A stretch of DNA of 64,000 nt from Anthoceros angustus (taxonomy: Eukaryota > Streptophyta > Anthocerotopsida > Anthocerotales > Anthocerotaceae). The stretch is taken from positions 186,001 through 250,000 of the forward strand of contig VJWM01000063.1 in the NCBI GenBank assembly GCA_010909165.1, read 5' to 3'. Positions 55,301 to 64,000 of this stretch are shown in pieces. Below the pieces are notes generated by a model. The model made no database searches, was not told the origin of the DNA, and was given only the letters and a program-made list of their open reading frames with translations. Numbering within the stretch: position 1 is the first letter of the stretch; the number at the start of each line of letters is the position of its first letter. The translations under genes and the position numbers were made by a program.

Positions 55301-58300
55301 TTTGTTCTTCTCGGCGATGACTCCGGCCTTACTATTGCGGGCACTGGCACTGTTACTTTTACTCTTGAAGATGGTTCTGTCCTTCTTTTAAGTGATGTGC
55401 TACATGTTCCGCAAATGGCGAAGAATCTTATCTCCGTCCGACACTTGGTGAAGGACGGTACTTTCAGGCTAGAGTTTGGCAGAGGCGATTGCCTCCTCAC
55501 AAGATCTGTTGCTCCTGGTCGCGTGGTTGCTAGAGGTCGTCCGCGGCATGACCTCTATGTCTTCTCCGCCGTACCAGTGATCACAGCTTCCTCGACCCCA
55601 GCTCCCGCCATGGCCACTGCGGTCGACAGAGGGAGTTCTCGCAAAGGTGACTCCCTATTATGGCATTCTCGGCTTGGACATATTAATCATGATAAGCTTT
55701 TAGAGATGTCTAGGCAGGATTTATTTAGGGATAAGCTACCACACTTTTCCACACTCCTCCGTTATGTGAACCTTGTATATATGCTAAACAACGTAGCTTC
55801 CCTATCCTACTCTACACCTTTCAGACTACTCATTGGAGTTGGTCCATGTTGATCTTTGTGGTCCACTCCCGGTCCCTTCACTTGGCCTTGCGCTATGACT
55901 ATTGTTGATGACTATAGTCGCTATACCTTGCTATTCCGCTCAAGTTGAAGAGTGATTCCTTGCTCCTTTACTCCTTTTGTCACTATGGGTCAGGCAAACC
56001 GTTGCAAGCTTGATTGCATTAGATCGACAATGCGGAGAATTAAATAACCGCAATTTAAGGACTTGTCTTGAGAGGGATTATCCGTCGGTTCGGTTCCTAT
56101 ACTTCTAGAATGGGGTTCTTGAAAAGGCCATAGCGATCTCGCCATGGCCCGCGCCATGCTAGCCCGCTCGGCTCCCAAACCCTTGGGCGAGCGGTTAATC
56201 TGCGGCGTATCTCATAGCGGGGTTCTTTCCAAGTCGGTTCTGGCGGACACCCTTTGAGTCTGGCATGGATATAAGCCTCTTATTACTCATCTTCGGATTT
56301 TTGCCCTATGCTAATATTCCTCTCGACCGCGACAAGCTTTGCTCGTGCGTTTTGGTATTTGTTGGCTATGGCGAGGACCGTAAGGCTTATAAATGGTTGA
56401 CTTGGATACCCATGCTATTGTATATCGCCTCACTTTTGATGAGGCTCGGTTAGCATCGCTGCGTTCGAGTCCATGGATTACCTTGGCTCCTTGACGACGC
56501 TTCTTCCGACCCGGTGACCTTATGCCGAGTTTTGACTCACCCTCTTTCCGGACTACGGTCCTGCAACTTTGCTCCATCCGGCCTCTTCACCTCAAGCGGC
56601 TATACCTGTATTCACCTCGAGAGGGGAAGATGAAGCATTGTTGATCCTTATGAAACAGGCGACTTTGGTGCTCTTAATCCACAAGACCCGAGGCTTCTGC
56701 TCCACCTTCTCCGTAACACTTGATCCAGAGGCGGTATCCTTCGCATCACAACCGAGACACCTGGAATGAGATCCCTTTGATTTAGAGTTCAATCAAGTGG
56801 CTACACCACCACCTGCGAGTCATTTCAACGCCTTGATGTTGCCCTTGAGAGGAGATCCTCTCACTCTTCAAGAGGCATATTCGCGATAAGTGGAAGTTTG
56901 CTATTGATGATGAATATAATTCTCTTATCAAAACAATACTTGGACTCTAGTAAACTTGCCAAAGGCGAACTCATCAAATGCAAGTGGGTTCTCAAAACTA
57001 AATTCCGGAGGTTGAACCTCGTATTCGCTATAAGGCGAGACTAGTGGCTAAGGGTTATAGTCGAGAAGAGGGAGTGGACTATCGTAGGCGATAAGGTTTA
57101 TTCACACGTAGTCAAGCTTGGTGAGAATGCTCCACGGCTTTATGTGCGAGCTTAATCTGAAATTTATCGACTTGATGTTTGTCGCTTTCCTTTATGGTCA
57201 TCGCAAGAAGAGATCTATATGGATCAACGAAGACTATGAAGATGAGCAATACCCAAACAAGGTGTGTAAACTTATTCGTTCTATTTACGGACTAAAGCAA
57301 AGCCCACGTTTATGGTATGAGAGAATGGACTCTTACCTCAAGAAGATAGGGTTTATCCAAAGTGAAGCAGACACCAATATCTATGTACTTCGCAAGGACA
57401 GCTCCCTTGTGCTGGTTGCACTATATGTTGATGACTTAGTTAATCCTGGCAACAATATTGAACTAGTTAACAAGATTAAAGCTGACCTTAGTAAAGAATT
57501 CGAGATGAAGGATCTCGGCAAAGTTAAATATATTCTTGGTATGCATGTACATAGAGATACCACTGGTGCTATCTATCTCCATCAAGGAAGATATGTAGTG
57601 GTATGTTAAAAACTTCAATTTGGAGAATGCGTGCAGCACACTGGCGCCGTGGGTGTTAAGCTTTCATCACTGCTACATCAATCGAGCAGAAAAGAAAGAG
57701 ATGGAAAATATTCCTTATCGTATGGGAGTTGGTACTCTCATGTTCTTGAGTCAGACGGACTGATATCTCAAATCGTAAATGCTATTGCTCGGTTCTCGAG
57801 AATCCAGAAAGGATCACGGGTTGCTCTCAAGCGCATCATGCGGTACCTCAAGGGTACTCAAATTATGGCCTCTGCTTCAAGCCTAGCGGAAAGAAGCATC
57901 ACTCTTGACATGCTTTGTCGATGCAGATTGGGCTTACGACACGAAAAAGTATCTCGACATATTGCTTTCTTCTTGGCTCCACTGTTAATTGGTCTTGTAG
58001 AAAACAAGCTGCAATATCACTTTCATCAGAATCGGGTACAAAGCACTCACGAAGCCACGAAAGAGGTGAATGGGAAGAAAGCTATGTGAAGATTTGGATA
58101 TAGCGGAAGGGCCAGCGATTGCTTAATTGTGACAATATGTCACCATTGCTCTTGTCGCTAATCCATCTTTCATGCGCGAAGCATATTGAGATTCAACACC
58201 ATTATATATTCTGCGAGAGGAATTGTTAAGGTACGTATGTACACAACAATCTGAGATATCTGACAAAATCCTTGCGAAGTTCAAACACGCTTCCACGAGA

Positions 58301-58713
58301 AGGGCTTGGATTGGTTGGTATGTGACTTTTGAAGTGGACCGATCACACATTTGGTGGCGTATCTTATCTCGAGCGTTCGACTTGAAGTTGACTATTGTAG
58401 ACCGCTTGCTTCAATCTTACTTGCGGGTGACGATCGGTGAGTTGAGTTTAGTTGAAGACCGTAGTACTTACAATACTACTCGGTAATAAAATGATTATTA
58501 GTTCTTTGATTTAGATAACCCAACTAGTCGAGAGGAGAGTTAGAATGCACGGAGCGTTGGTTATGGTTACCTTAGCTAAACCCACGTGGTCATACCCTTT
58601 GGTATCTAATCAGAAGAGGTACAACTCTTGAACCACTATAAAAGCCCACCTCTTGTAATCAATTGTATCAATTAGTAAGCACTATCTTTGATCACCCATA
58701 AGCACCTTAAACT
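52385..58713 (+). mobile_element. Copia D (plus strand) inserted in the Gypsy integrase
   Basis: The LTRs are about 52385-52568 and 58539-58713, sharing GTTAGAA, CTAAACCC, GTGGTCATACCCTTTGGTAT, TATAAAAGCCCACCTCTTGT and AGCACCTTAAACT. TATAAAAG is a likely promoter TATA box. The primer-binding site TGGTATCAGAGC starts at 52569. A purine run GAGAGGAGAG precedes the 3' LTR. No clean target duplication is seen; only ACC is shared. The LTRs differ by many small indels, so it is old. Confidence 0.85.
53700..58200 (+). pseudogene. Copia D gag-pol, heavily broken
   Basis: Gag traces read RMRYTQYCDLLGIVDGTIQP near 54420. The protease region reads SWLLDS near 55218, LGDDSGLTIAGTGTVTFTLE and LSDVLHVPQMAKNLISVRHL. 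GAG-pre-integrase reads LLWHSRLGHINHDKLLEMSR near 55665. Reverse transcriptase at 57118-57609 has PNKVCKLIRSIYGLKQSPRL, ALYVDDLVNPGNNIELV and FEMKDLGKVKYILGMHVH. RNase H traces follow to about 58200. Unlike Copia C, the YVDD site is intact, but many frameshifts divide the rest. From 52600 to 53700 I see only AT-rich leader with no clear frame. Confidence 0.85.
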
Positions 58714-58714
58714 A

Positions 58715-58935
58715 CCGGATGTATCTCCTTTATTATTGTGTCTTGTGGTGTATAGGTCCAACAAAGTCAATACCCCACTTTTGAAAGGTGCGGTGCCAAT
58801 ATCGGTACTAGCGGCCCTTTGTGTCGTCGGGGTTGGCTTCCGATCCGTGACAAGCATCACACTTCTTCTAAGCGGTGGGTGTCCCCATACATTGTTGGCC
58901 ACCGGTATCCGCTTCAAAATCTTTTGGTGGTGACT
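58715..58935 (-). pseudogene. Gypsy integrase zinc-binding domain and start of the core
   Basis: Across frameshifts the minus strand reads ANNVWGHPPLRRS and, in the other frame, RWPTMYGDTHR with a CDACHGSE-like knuckle, then APFQKWGI-like and HNNKGDTS. This is the HHCC domain and the first part of the integrase. Sequence from about 58936 to 60040 has only broken frames, presumably RNase H and linker. Confidence 0.65.
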
Positions 58936-60040
58936 GTCTTGCGTAGTGTCCTCCCCAATCCTTCGTGCATTCCCAGCGGCCGCTCATCTCTGCGGTTGTA
59001 AGTACCTTCGTTCTACTCGTCAGGCCCTAATTTGAACACACCGTTGTACATTACGAAGGGTCGAGCATAGTGCACGAATGCCTCCCTCATCCAGTCAGAT
59101 TTTGGGAAGCTCCATTCCCAGTACCGCTCTATTTCTTCGTGGGTCGGACGGCCGCGGACCCTCCCTTCTCACTAAGGCTGCCCGGTTCTCGTAGCTTGGG
59201 GTTGATCGGTGGGCTCCTCGGTTGTACTTTTCTTCTGCGGCAACCAATGTCTCATCCAGGAGCGCATCTTCACGATCTCTCAACACTTTGTGTTTTCAAT
59301 CGTGAAATGCATTTTGGTCTTGCCTCCCTTGTCTTGTTTCCACTTGACGTGAACTCCTGCGGCAACAATATCCACCTTGCTCCGTCGGACGGGTCCGCCT
59401 TATTCACCGGATGCTTGACGCAAAGTGGTCTACATAGAACACAAACTCCAGGTAGCGGTAGTGTCGAATTTCTTGCGGCATATACCATACCCGTGCTTGG
59501 CCTTTGTAGTTGTGTATTTTCGTTCAGCGTGGGTGGTATCGTCCGTAGTATACGGGATAATCCCTTCTCGTCCTTACGGCTCGGCACTACTCCGATAGCA
59601 AAGCGGACACGTCTACATACACATGAAATTTCTTGCTCGATCCGGTCCTCTTAGAACGGGCTTACCAAGGTGTTACTAAATCCGGAAGGCCTCCTCTCGC
59701 TCCACATGACGGTCCAAACCTCCTCCTTCATGATGATTACATCAACTTAGCGCCCTCTTGCAAAGTCCTTAATAAACGTGGTAGTATCCCACCATTCGAA
59801 ACCTCTCGGCTCCTTTAGGTTCGTCGGTGGAGGCGGATGACCGGACCTTGTCTGGTCACCTCGATTCAGCGGACACGATGTTCGACAAGATTCCTCCGTC
59901 ATTCCAAAGTAGCATTTCTCGGGTGTAGGCTCAATTGGAGTCTCGGCGCTCAAGCACCTTCTTAGATGTCCAAGGTGTTTGTCACTGCTCCCCATGCACA
60001 CAAAAATCATCCGGGAATATCTCCATGAAGTCCCTCGAAG

Positions 60041-60420
60041 TCACGGAAGGCGTTGGTCACCATACGCATGAGCGACCACAGGCGCTCGGTCATCCCAAAG
60101 GCACTTCTCTTGTAGGCAAGCGTACCCCACTCCGTAGTGAAGGTCGTCTTGTCGGTCCGACTCCCTTAGGTGCAATTGGTTATGTATCCGGAGTAGCCAT
60201 CCGAGGAAGGAGTAAGTAGTCCGTCCGACCACCTTGTCCAAAATGTCGTCTCTGAATGGCATCGGAAGTGGTCCTTCTCCGTTCTTGATTGAGCTTCCTC
60301 AATCTTGGCATGCAATTTGTCTGGTTTCTTGGGAACCACCACAATCGGTAGCGACCCACTCGGACGATGGGGAAAATGATGTCTGCCTCGGTACTTATCA
60401 AGGACCTCCTTCACCTTGAT
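60041..60420 (-). pseudogene. Gypsy reverse transcriptase fragment
   Basis: Two overlapping minus-strand frames read KEVLDKYRGRHHFPHRPSGS, LPIVVVPKKPDK, FRDDILDKVVGRTTYSFLG and, shifted, DGYSGYITN. These match the first part of Ty3/Gypsy reverse transcriptase. Confidence 0.8.
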
Positions 60421-61203
60421 CGAATACTTGGGGTTGAGCTTGTATTGTATTCGGTTGGCACGCTCCGGCTTCGTCGATCTTATGCTCTCCCACTTCTTGA
60501 ATGCCCTTCATGTACCTTGACCTTGGCGAACACCTCATAAAACTCCCCGGCAGCTTTAGTCCTTCCTTGGTCAGGAGGCATGCCTTTCTTAAACTTGAGA
60601 ATTTGCTGGCGGACCTCCACTTCTTCCACGTCGTCCGGGTTCCGTCTCCCGTTCCGTCTTGCCTCTGCGTCCAAACCCCTCGTCCTCCTCTCGGGGATCG
60701 TCTCTCGCATCCCCATTCTCGAAGAGCTCGTCGGAGGTGAATCGTGTTACTCCTTGATGTCCTTTTCCTTGGTCCGACTCTTATTTGTCTCCCCTTGTCT
60801 TTGGTCAGGCCTCCTCTTCACTTCCTTCCTCCGGCCCGTTGTGGCGTTTACTCAAAACAATCAACCACTTCCGCCAAAGGCATCCGCGGTAGTCCATCTC
60901 CTCCTCGGACCCGGCGGATCTTGGCGAAAGTCGCCTCCTCGGAACTATCTTGTTCGTCGCCGTGGAGTCCTCCGTGAGGTATACCCGGTAGTGCTCACGG
61001 TTTCCCCACAATAGGTGTCCTTGCTCCGGTGATAGCAACCCTCCCTTCTCGCACCTTAGGGTCCCGTCCACCGGCTTGAAGTGAATCTCCTTCCTTCCAA
61101 AGTGTAGCTTTATGCAGGCCAACCCGACCATGGCAGACAACACCTCATACCCTAATGGTCCGGCGGTTTGATCACAACAAAATCCGGTTTGTAGGGTGCG
61201 CGG

Positions 61204-61434
61204 CTATGGTGGCCAAGACTCGGTTAACTCCCGCGGATCTCTTCTTGACATATACGCCATTCTCGAGTCTTCGTTGAGGTTGAAGGATGTGAAGCCCAAT
61301 TTTCGTGCGTGGTGATGAGGTTGACTCGGACCCGTGTCCAGCAGTACATCCTTGATGATACATCCAATCTCCACTTGTACCTGGCGCCCCTGGTCCGTAT
61401 GGGACACCACCCTCACTTCCATGCTACCCTTCAC
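61204..61434 (-). pseudogene. Gypsy aspartic protease fragment
   Basis: The frame reads VEIGCIIKDVLLDTGPSQPH; LLDTG is the protease site with the expected Asp-Thr-Gly. It lies upstream (in element order) of the reverse transcriptase. Confidence 0.65.
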
Positions 61435-61729
61435 GGCTTTGGTGCTCCGTGGGTTTCCCTAACGGCCAGCGGACCTCTTGCGGTATTTGGGTTATCCCTC
61501 GGCGGTATCGAAAGGACACAAGGTCTGGCGATTCATCATCGGTCGCCACATTAAAGGCGAGGCTTCTACCCCAATCGAGGATCCTGCTGCTGCGTCCTCA
61601 TCCTCTCCCGGTCACGTGTTACGGTATTCTCCGGATGCTTGCGCATTTCCTCCTGCAACATCTCGGTCACCTCCGGACTCGTCCGTGGAAGCTAACGTCG
61701 CCGTCGCGGAGGCCGTTCCCTTCTCCACA

Positions 61730-63439
61730 TCAGGAGAACTTCCTTGGGTAATCCCTCCGGCGGGCTGCCGTCAGCCCTCCTTCATCGGGGATCCTCTGCT
61801 GGTATTTGGTTTGATTGCCTTCCTCGGCGTGGTGGCCTTCCTCGATCTTGTTCTTCTTCAATGGCGCCTTTCTCGTCGCTCCTTCCTTGACTCTGAGTAG
61901 ACACCTCAAGATTTCACGCCCGACTCCTTCCTTCGACCCCACCGTACCTTCTTGTTCTTTTCCATCTACCTCGGGAATCTCTCTTACTCCATGGAGCATC
62001 TTGACTTGCCGTCTGTACGGTCTTAGGAGGTGGCGTTGGTGGTCGGGGTTCTCCGCTTGGTGTGGCATATCGTACCGTCCTTGTGCGGGGTTGGGACATA
62101 GCGTCTTTGTCATATGCCTTGCGATCGCCACACGCTCGAAGTCCCCATTACCACCTCGTTGAGTGCGGACAGCGTTGGAGTAATGGCGATTCCGCATTCC
62201 AACGGACCACGGCCGTCGGAGGATACGAAGGGCTCCCATGCGGTCTTTGCATCGGTGGGGCTCGTTGTATTACGGACCTCGGTTGGCGGATACATGGTTT
62301 TGGGATATCGCGGCCCGGAGGGCTTCACACGATAGGCCTCTTCCCATTGCTCCTCGGCCTCCTCCTCGTATTCGTAGTCCACTTGATGCGGCCTTGAGGC
62401 GGTTGGACTTCGAATGGCGTGTTGGCACCACGGCACACGAGATCGTTCGCACCGTGGTCGGTGTTTTCCGCGCTCTCGGTCCTTAACAGTTTATCGCGGT
62501 CCTCTACTCTCTTTATCACTTTTCCGTCCTCCGGACTGCTACCTCCTTTGAGTCGGGTCGGGAGCTTCTCGGAGGTCTTTGGTGTCACCACCTCCTTCTT
62601 ACCACCTTCTTTTTGGCGGGGCCTTCTTGCTCTTCTTCTTGCGGGATACTCTTCCTCGCTAGAGACCTCCGTCTCTTCTTGGACTGCTCCTCCTCCGAAG
62701 ACACCTCATTGGTCTTCCTCCTCCTCGAAGACTCTTCCTCCTCAGTCCCGAACCCCGTTTCTTCTTCTTCTTCTTGCCTCCTTGGCGGTTCTTTATCCTC
62801 GATGTAGCGATTCCTCGTAGTTTTCGGCCGCTCGACCGCCTTGCCACGTCCTTCTCGGCGGCGGCGGGGCGTGCACAGTATGGGTTTGGCTAGGCCGACG
62901 CGAACCACCGTCGCTTGCATCGTGGTATGGGTTGGATGCGATCCCTCGGGGCATAGAACGCTCGATGTCTGAGCCGGCTTCTCCTTCTTCCCTCGCAGTT
63001 TTCCAACTTTGATAATACATACCCCTCTGGTGATCCCTCGAAACCGTTCTAAGAAGGCATTTTCAAAGCTTCAAGCGAGGCGGGTGGGGCATTCTCCGGT
63101 GGTCGGTACTTTCTCCGATACCATTGAGCGGTTGTCCTCGGAGAACCCCTTGGAAAATTTGGATGTGCGCGTCGACTCCCTCTCCGTTGAAGTTGGCTTT
63201 GGACATGAAGTCCTCCACAAAGGTCTCGCATCCCGCTCCTTCTTCCCTCCGAATATGGAGTCGCTTGTTTGGTCGGTAGGGGCCATGGCTGCGCCATCGA
63301 TTGGGTTAGGCGTGGGTTGTCCTACCTTCTTCCGTTGGCGTCCCTTGTACCCGTACTCGTCTTGGTGACAATTCGACCACGTTCTCCCTCCTCGATCGGC
63401 GGTGCTCTCTCGTTGGGTTTGGCGTCTCTCCCTCTCCAC
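61730..63439 (-). pseudogene. Gypsy gag region (broken)
   Basis: Several minus-strand frames are Arg/Glu-rich. Near 63060-63180 the frame reads RTTAQWYRRKYRPPENAPPA, which fits the W-x(n)-F/Y core of a retrotransposon gag. The rest is charged low-complexity sequence. It lies just after the 5' LTR. Confidence 0.55.
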
Positions 63440-63540
63440 GGCTCAGCGAGAGTGACCACGTCCGATCCTGACAGTTCACTCTTGGCCGTCGCCCACGCAT
63501 TCACTTACCTTCTCTTCCTAAGGGCGCACTGCGGCACCAG

Positions 63541-63565
63541 ACGATTTCATTCCCGAGCGCCAAAA
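63541..63565 (-). other. Probable primer-binding site of the Gypsy element
   Basis: On the minus strand the LTR end CGCCACA is followed by TTTTGGCGCTCGGGAATG. A TGGCGC core right after the LTR is typical of plant Gypsy primer sites. The tRNA is not identified. Confidence 0.6.
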
Positions 63566-64000
63566 TGTGGCGCGACTTTTCGATGGCGGTAGGCGCGCAC
63601 AATCCGTGTCGTTGTAGGAAGAAGTCCGTTCCCAAAGGGAATGATAGGCCCGTTTGCGTTTGGTGATTCTTACCGTCCTTAGCGCTCGTTCGGTCTCAAC
63701 ACACACATACTCTAACTACTCTGGCGTTCACGTCGGGCCGGTATGGCCAAGCGTTTGAGACCCGTTGTCCGTATCGTTCACGTCCCTCACATCCATCCTT
63801 TCCTCTCTCCTCTCCGCTACACTCTTATCTTAGAAAAAAGGCGAGTTACAGGACCTCCTCGTCGTTCGGCCTCTCGTCCGGGCTCTACGCCCTCCGGAGT
63901 TCCTCCGGCTCACGTTCAGTCCGTTCGGCGCGGCTCGGCGAGCAGTCACCGATCACCCTTCCTGCACACACCACAGCGTTAAGTCGTCACGGGACCTTGA
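63566..64000 (-). repeat. 5' LTR of the Gypsy element, cut by the window end
   Basis: It begins TGTGGCGCGACTTTT on the plus strand and is collinear with 46411-46872 with many small indels. The remainder lies beyond the window. Confidence 0.85.

Larger units (their letters stand above)
46411..64000 (-). mobile_element. Gypsy-type LTR retrotransposon (minus strand), interrupted, runs off the window
   Basis: Its 3' LTR starts at 46411 and its 5' LTR at 63566, in the same orientation. Between them, right to left, come gag, protease, reverse transcriptase and integrase, then a GC-rich 3' region of about 4 kb. The order PR-RT-IN and an H2C2-type integrase fit Ty3/Gypsy. It is inserted in Copia B. 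It is heavily broken by small indels. Copia D splits its integrase. Confidence 0.8.

Overview
This is nuclear DNA of a land plant. It holds spliced genes with GT-AG introns of roughly 75-400 bases, plant-type cytosolic tRNA genes and several Copia and Gypsy LTR retrotransposons. The best clue to the lineage is the large PPR gene at 13981-17511. It ends in a DYW-type deaminase domain of the 'KP' variant: KPA replaces the PG box, and the last three residues are GRP rather than DYW. That variant is known from plants with U-to-C organelle RNA editing (hornworts, ferns, and lycophytes such as Isoetes or Lycopodiaceae), so a hornwort, lycophyte or fern is most likely. The sequence does not decide further.

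Layout. About 0.5-33 kb is a gene island with five spliced housekeeping genes and one intronless gene: ETO1-like (+, 1392-4514), MTP6/MTPC1-type cation efflux protein (-, 6333-9177), PIG-B GPI mannosyltransferase (-, 9364-11641), PPR-DYW:KP (-, 13981-17511), CBSCBSPB protein (-, 19571-23045) and VPS39 (+, 28897-33111). An LRR pseudogene lies at about 5.0-5.9 kb. tRNA-Ala(AGC) and an intron-containing tRNA-Tyr(GTA) lie between PIG-B and the PPR gene, together with tRNA relics and a repeat family that has a perfect 34-bp palindrome at one end and a 13-copy minisatellite.

From about 33 kb on I see no host gene. A degraded Harbinger transposase (34.1-34.8 kb) precedes two nests. A young minus-strand Copia (38348-45237, 199-bp LTRs with about two differences) sits inside an older plus-strand Copia (about 36.1-46.4 kb). 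That Copia is cut at 46411 by a minus-strand Gypsy element that runs past the window end, and the Gypsy integrase is itself split by a plus-strand Copia (about 52385-58713). A further gag-bearing Copia remnant lies at 23.8-26.5 kb.

The host genes act in unrelated processes: ubiquitin-ligase substrate recruitment, metal transport, GPI-anchor synthesis, organelle RNA editing, an unassigned CBS/PB1 protein and vacuolar tethering. They do not form one pathway. The most notable points are the candidate U-to-C editing factor with a near-identical PPR repeat array and a duplicated start codon, an extra reading frame between the primer-binding site and gag in at least two Copia elements, an antisense reading frame before the 3' LTR of the young Copia, and three GC-AG introns among 44 modelled. 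Exon ends were placed by eye from frame continuity, splice consensus and remembered family conservation, and may be off by a base or so.
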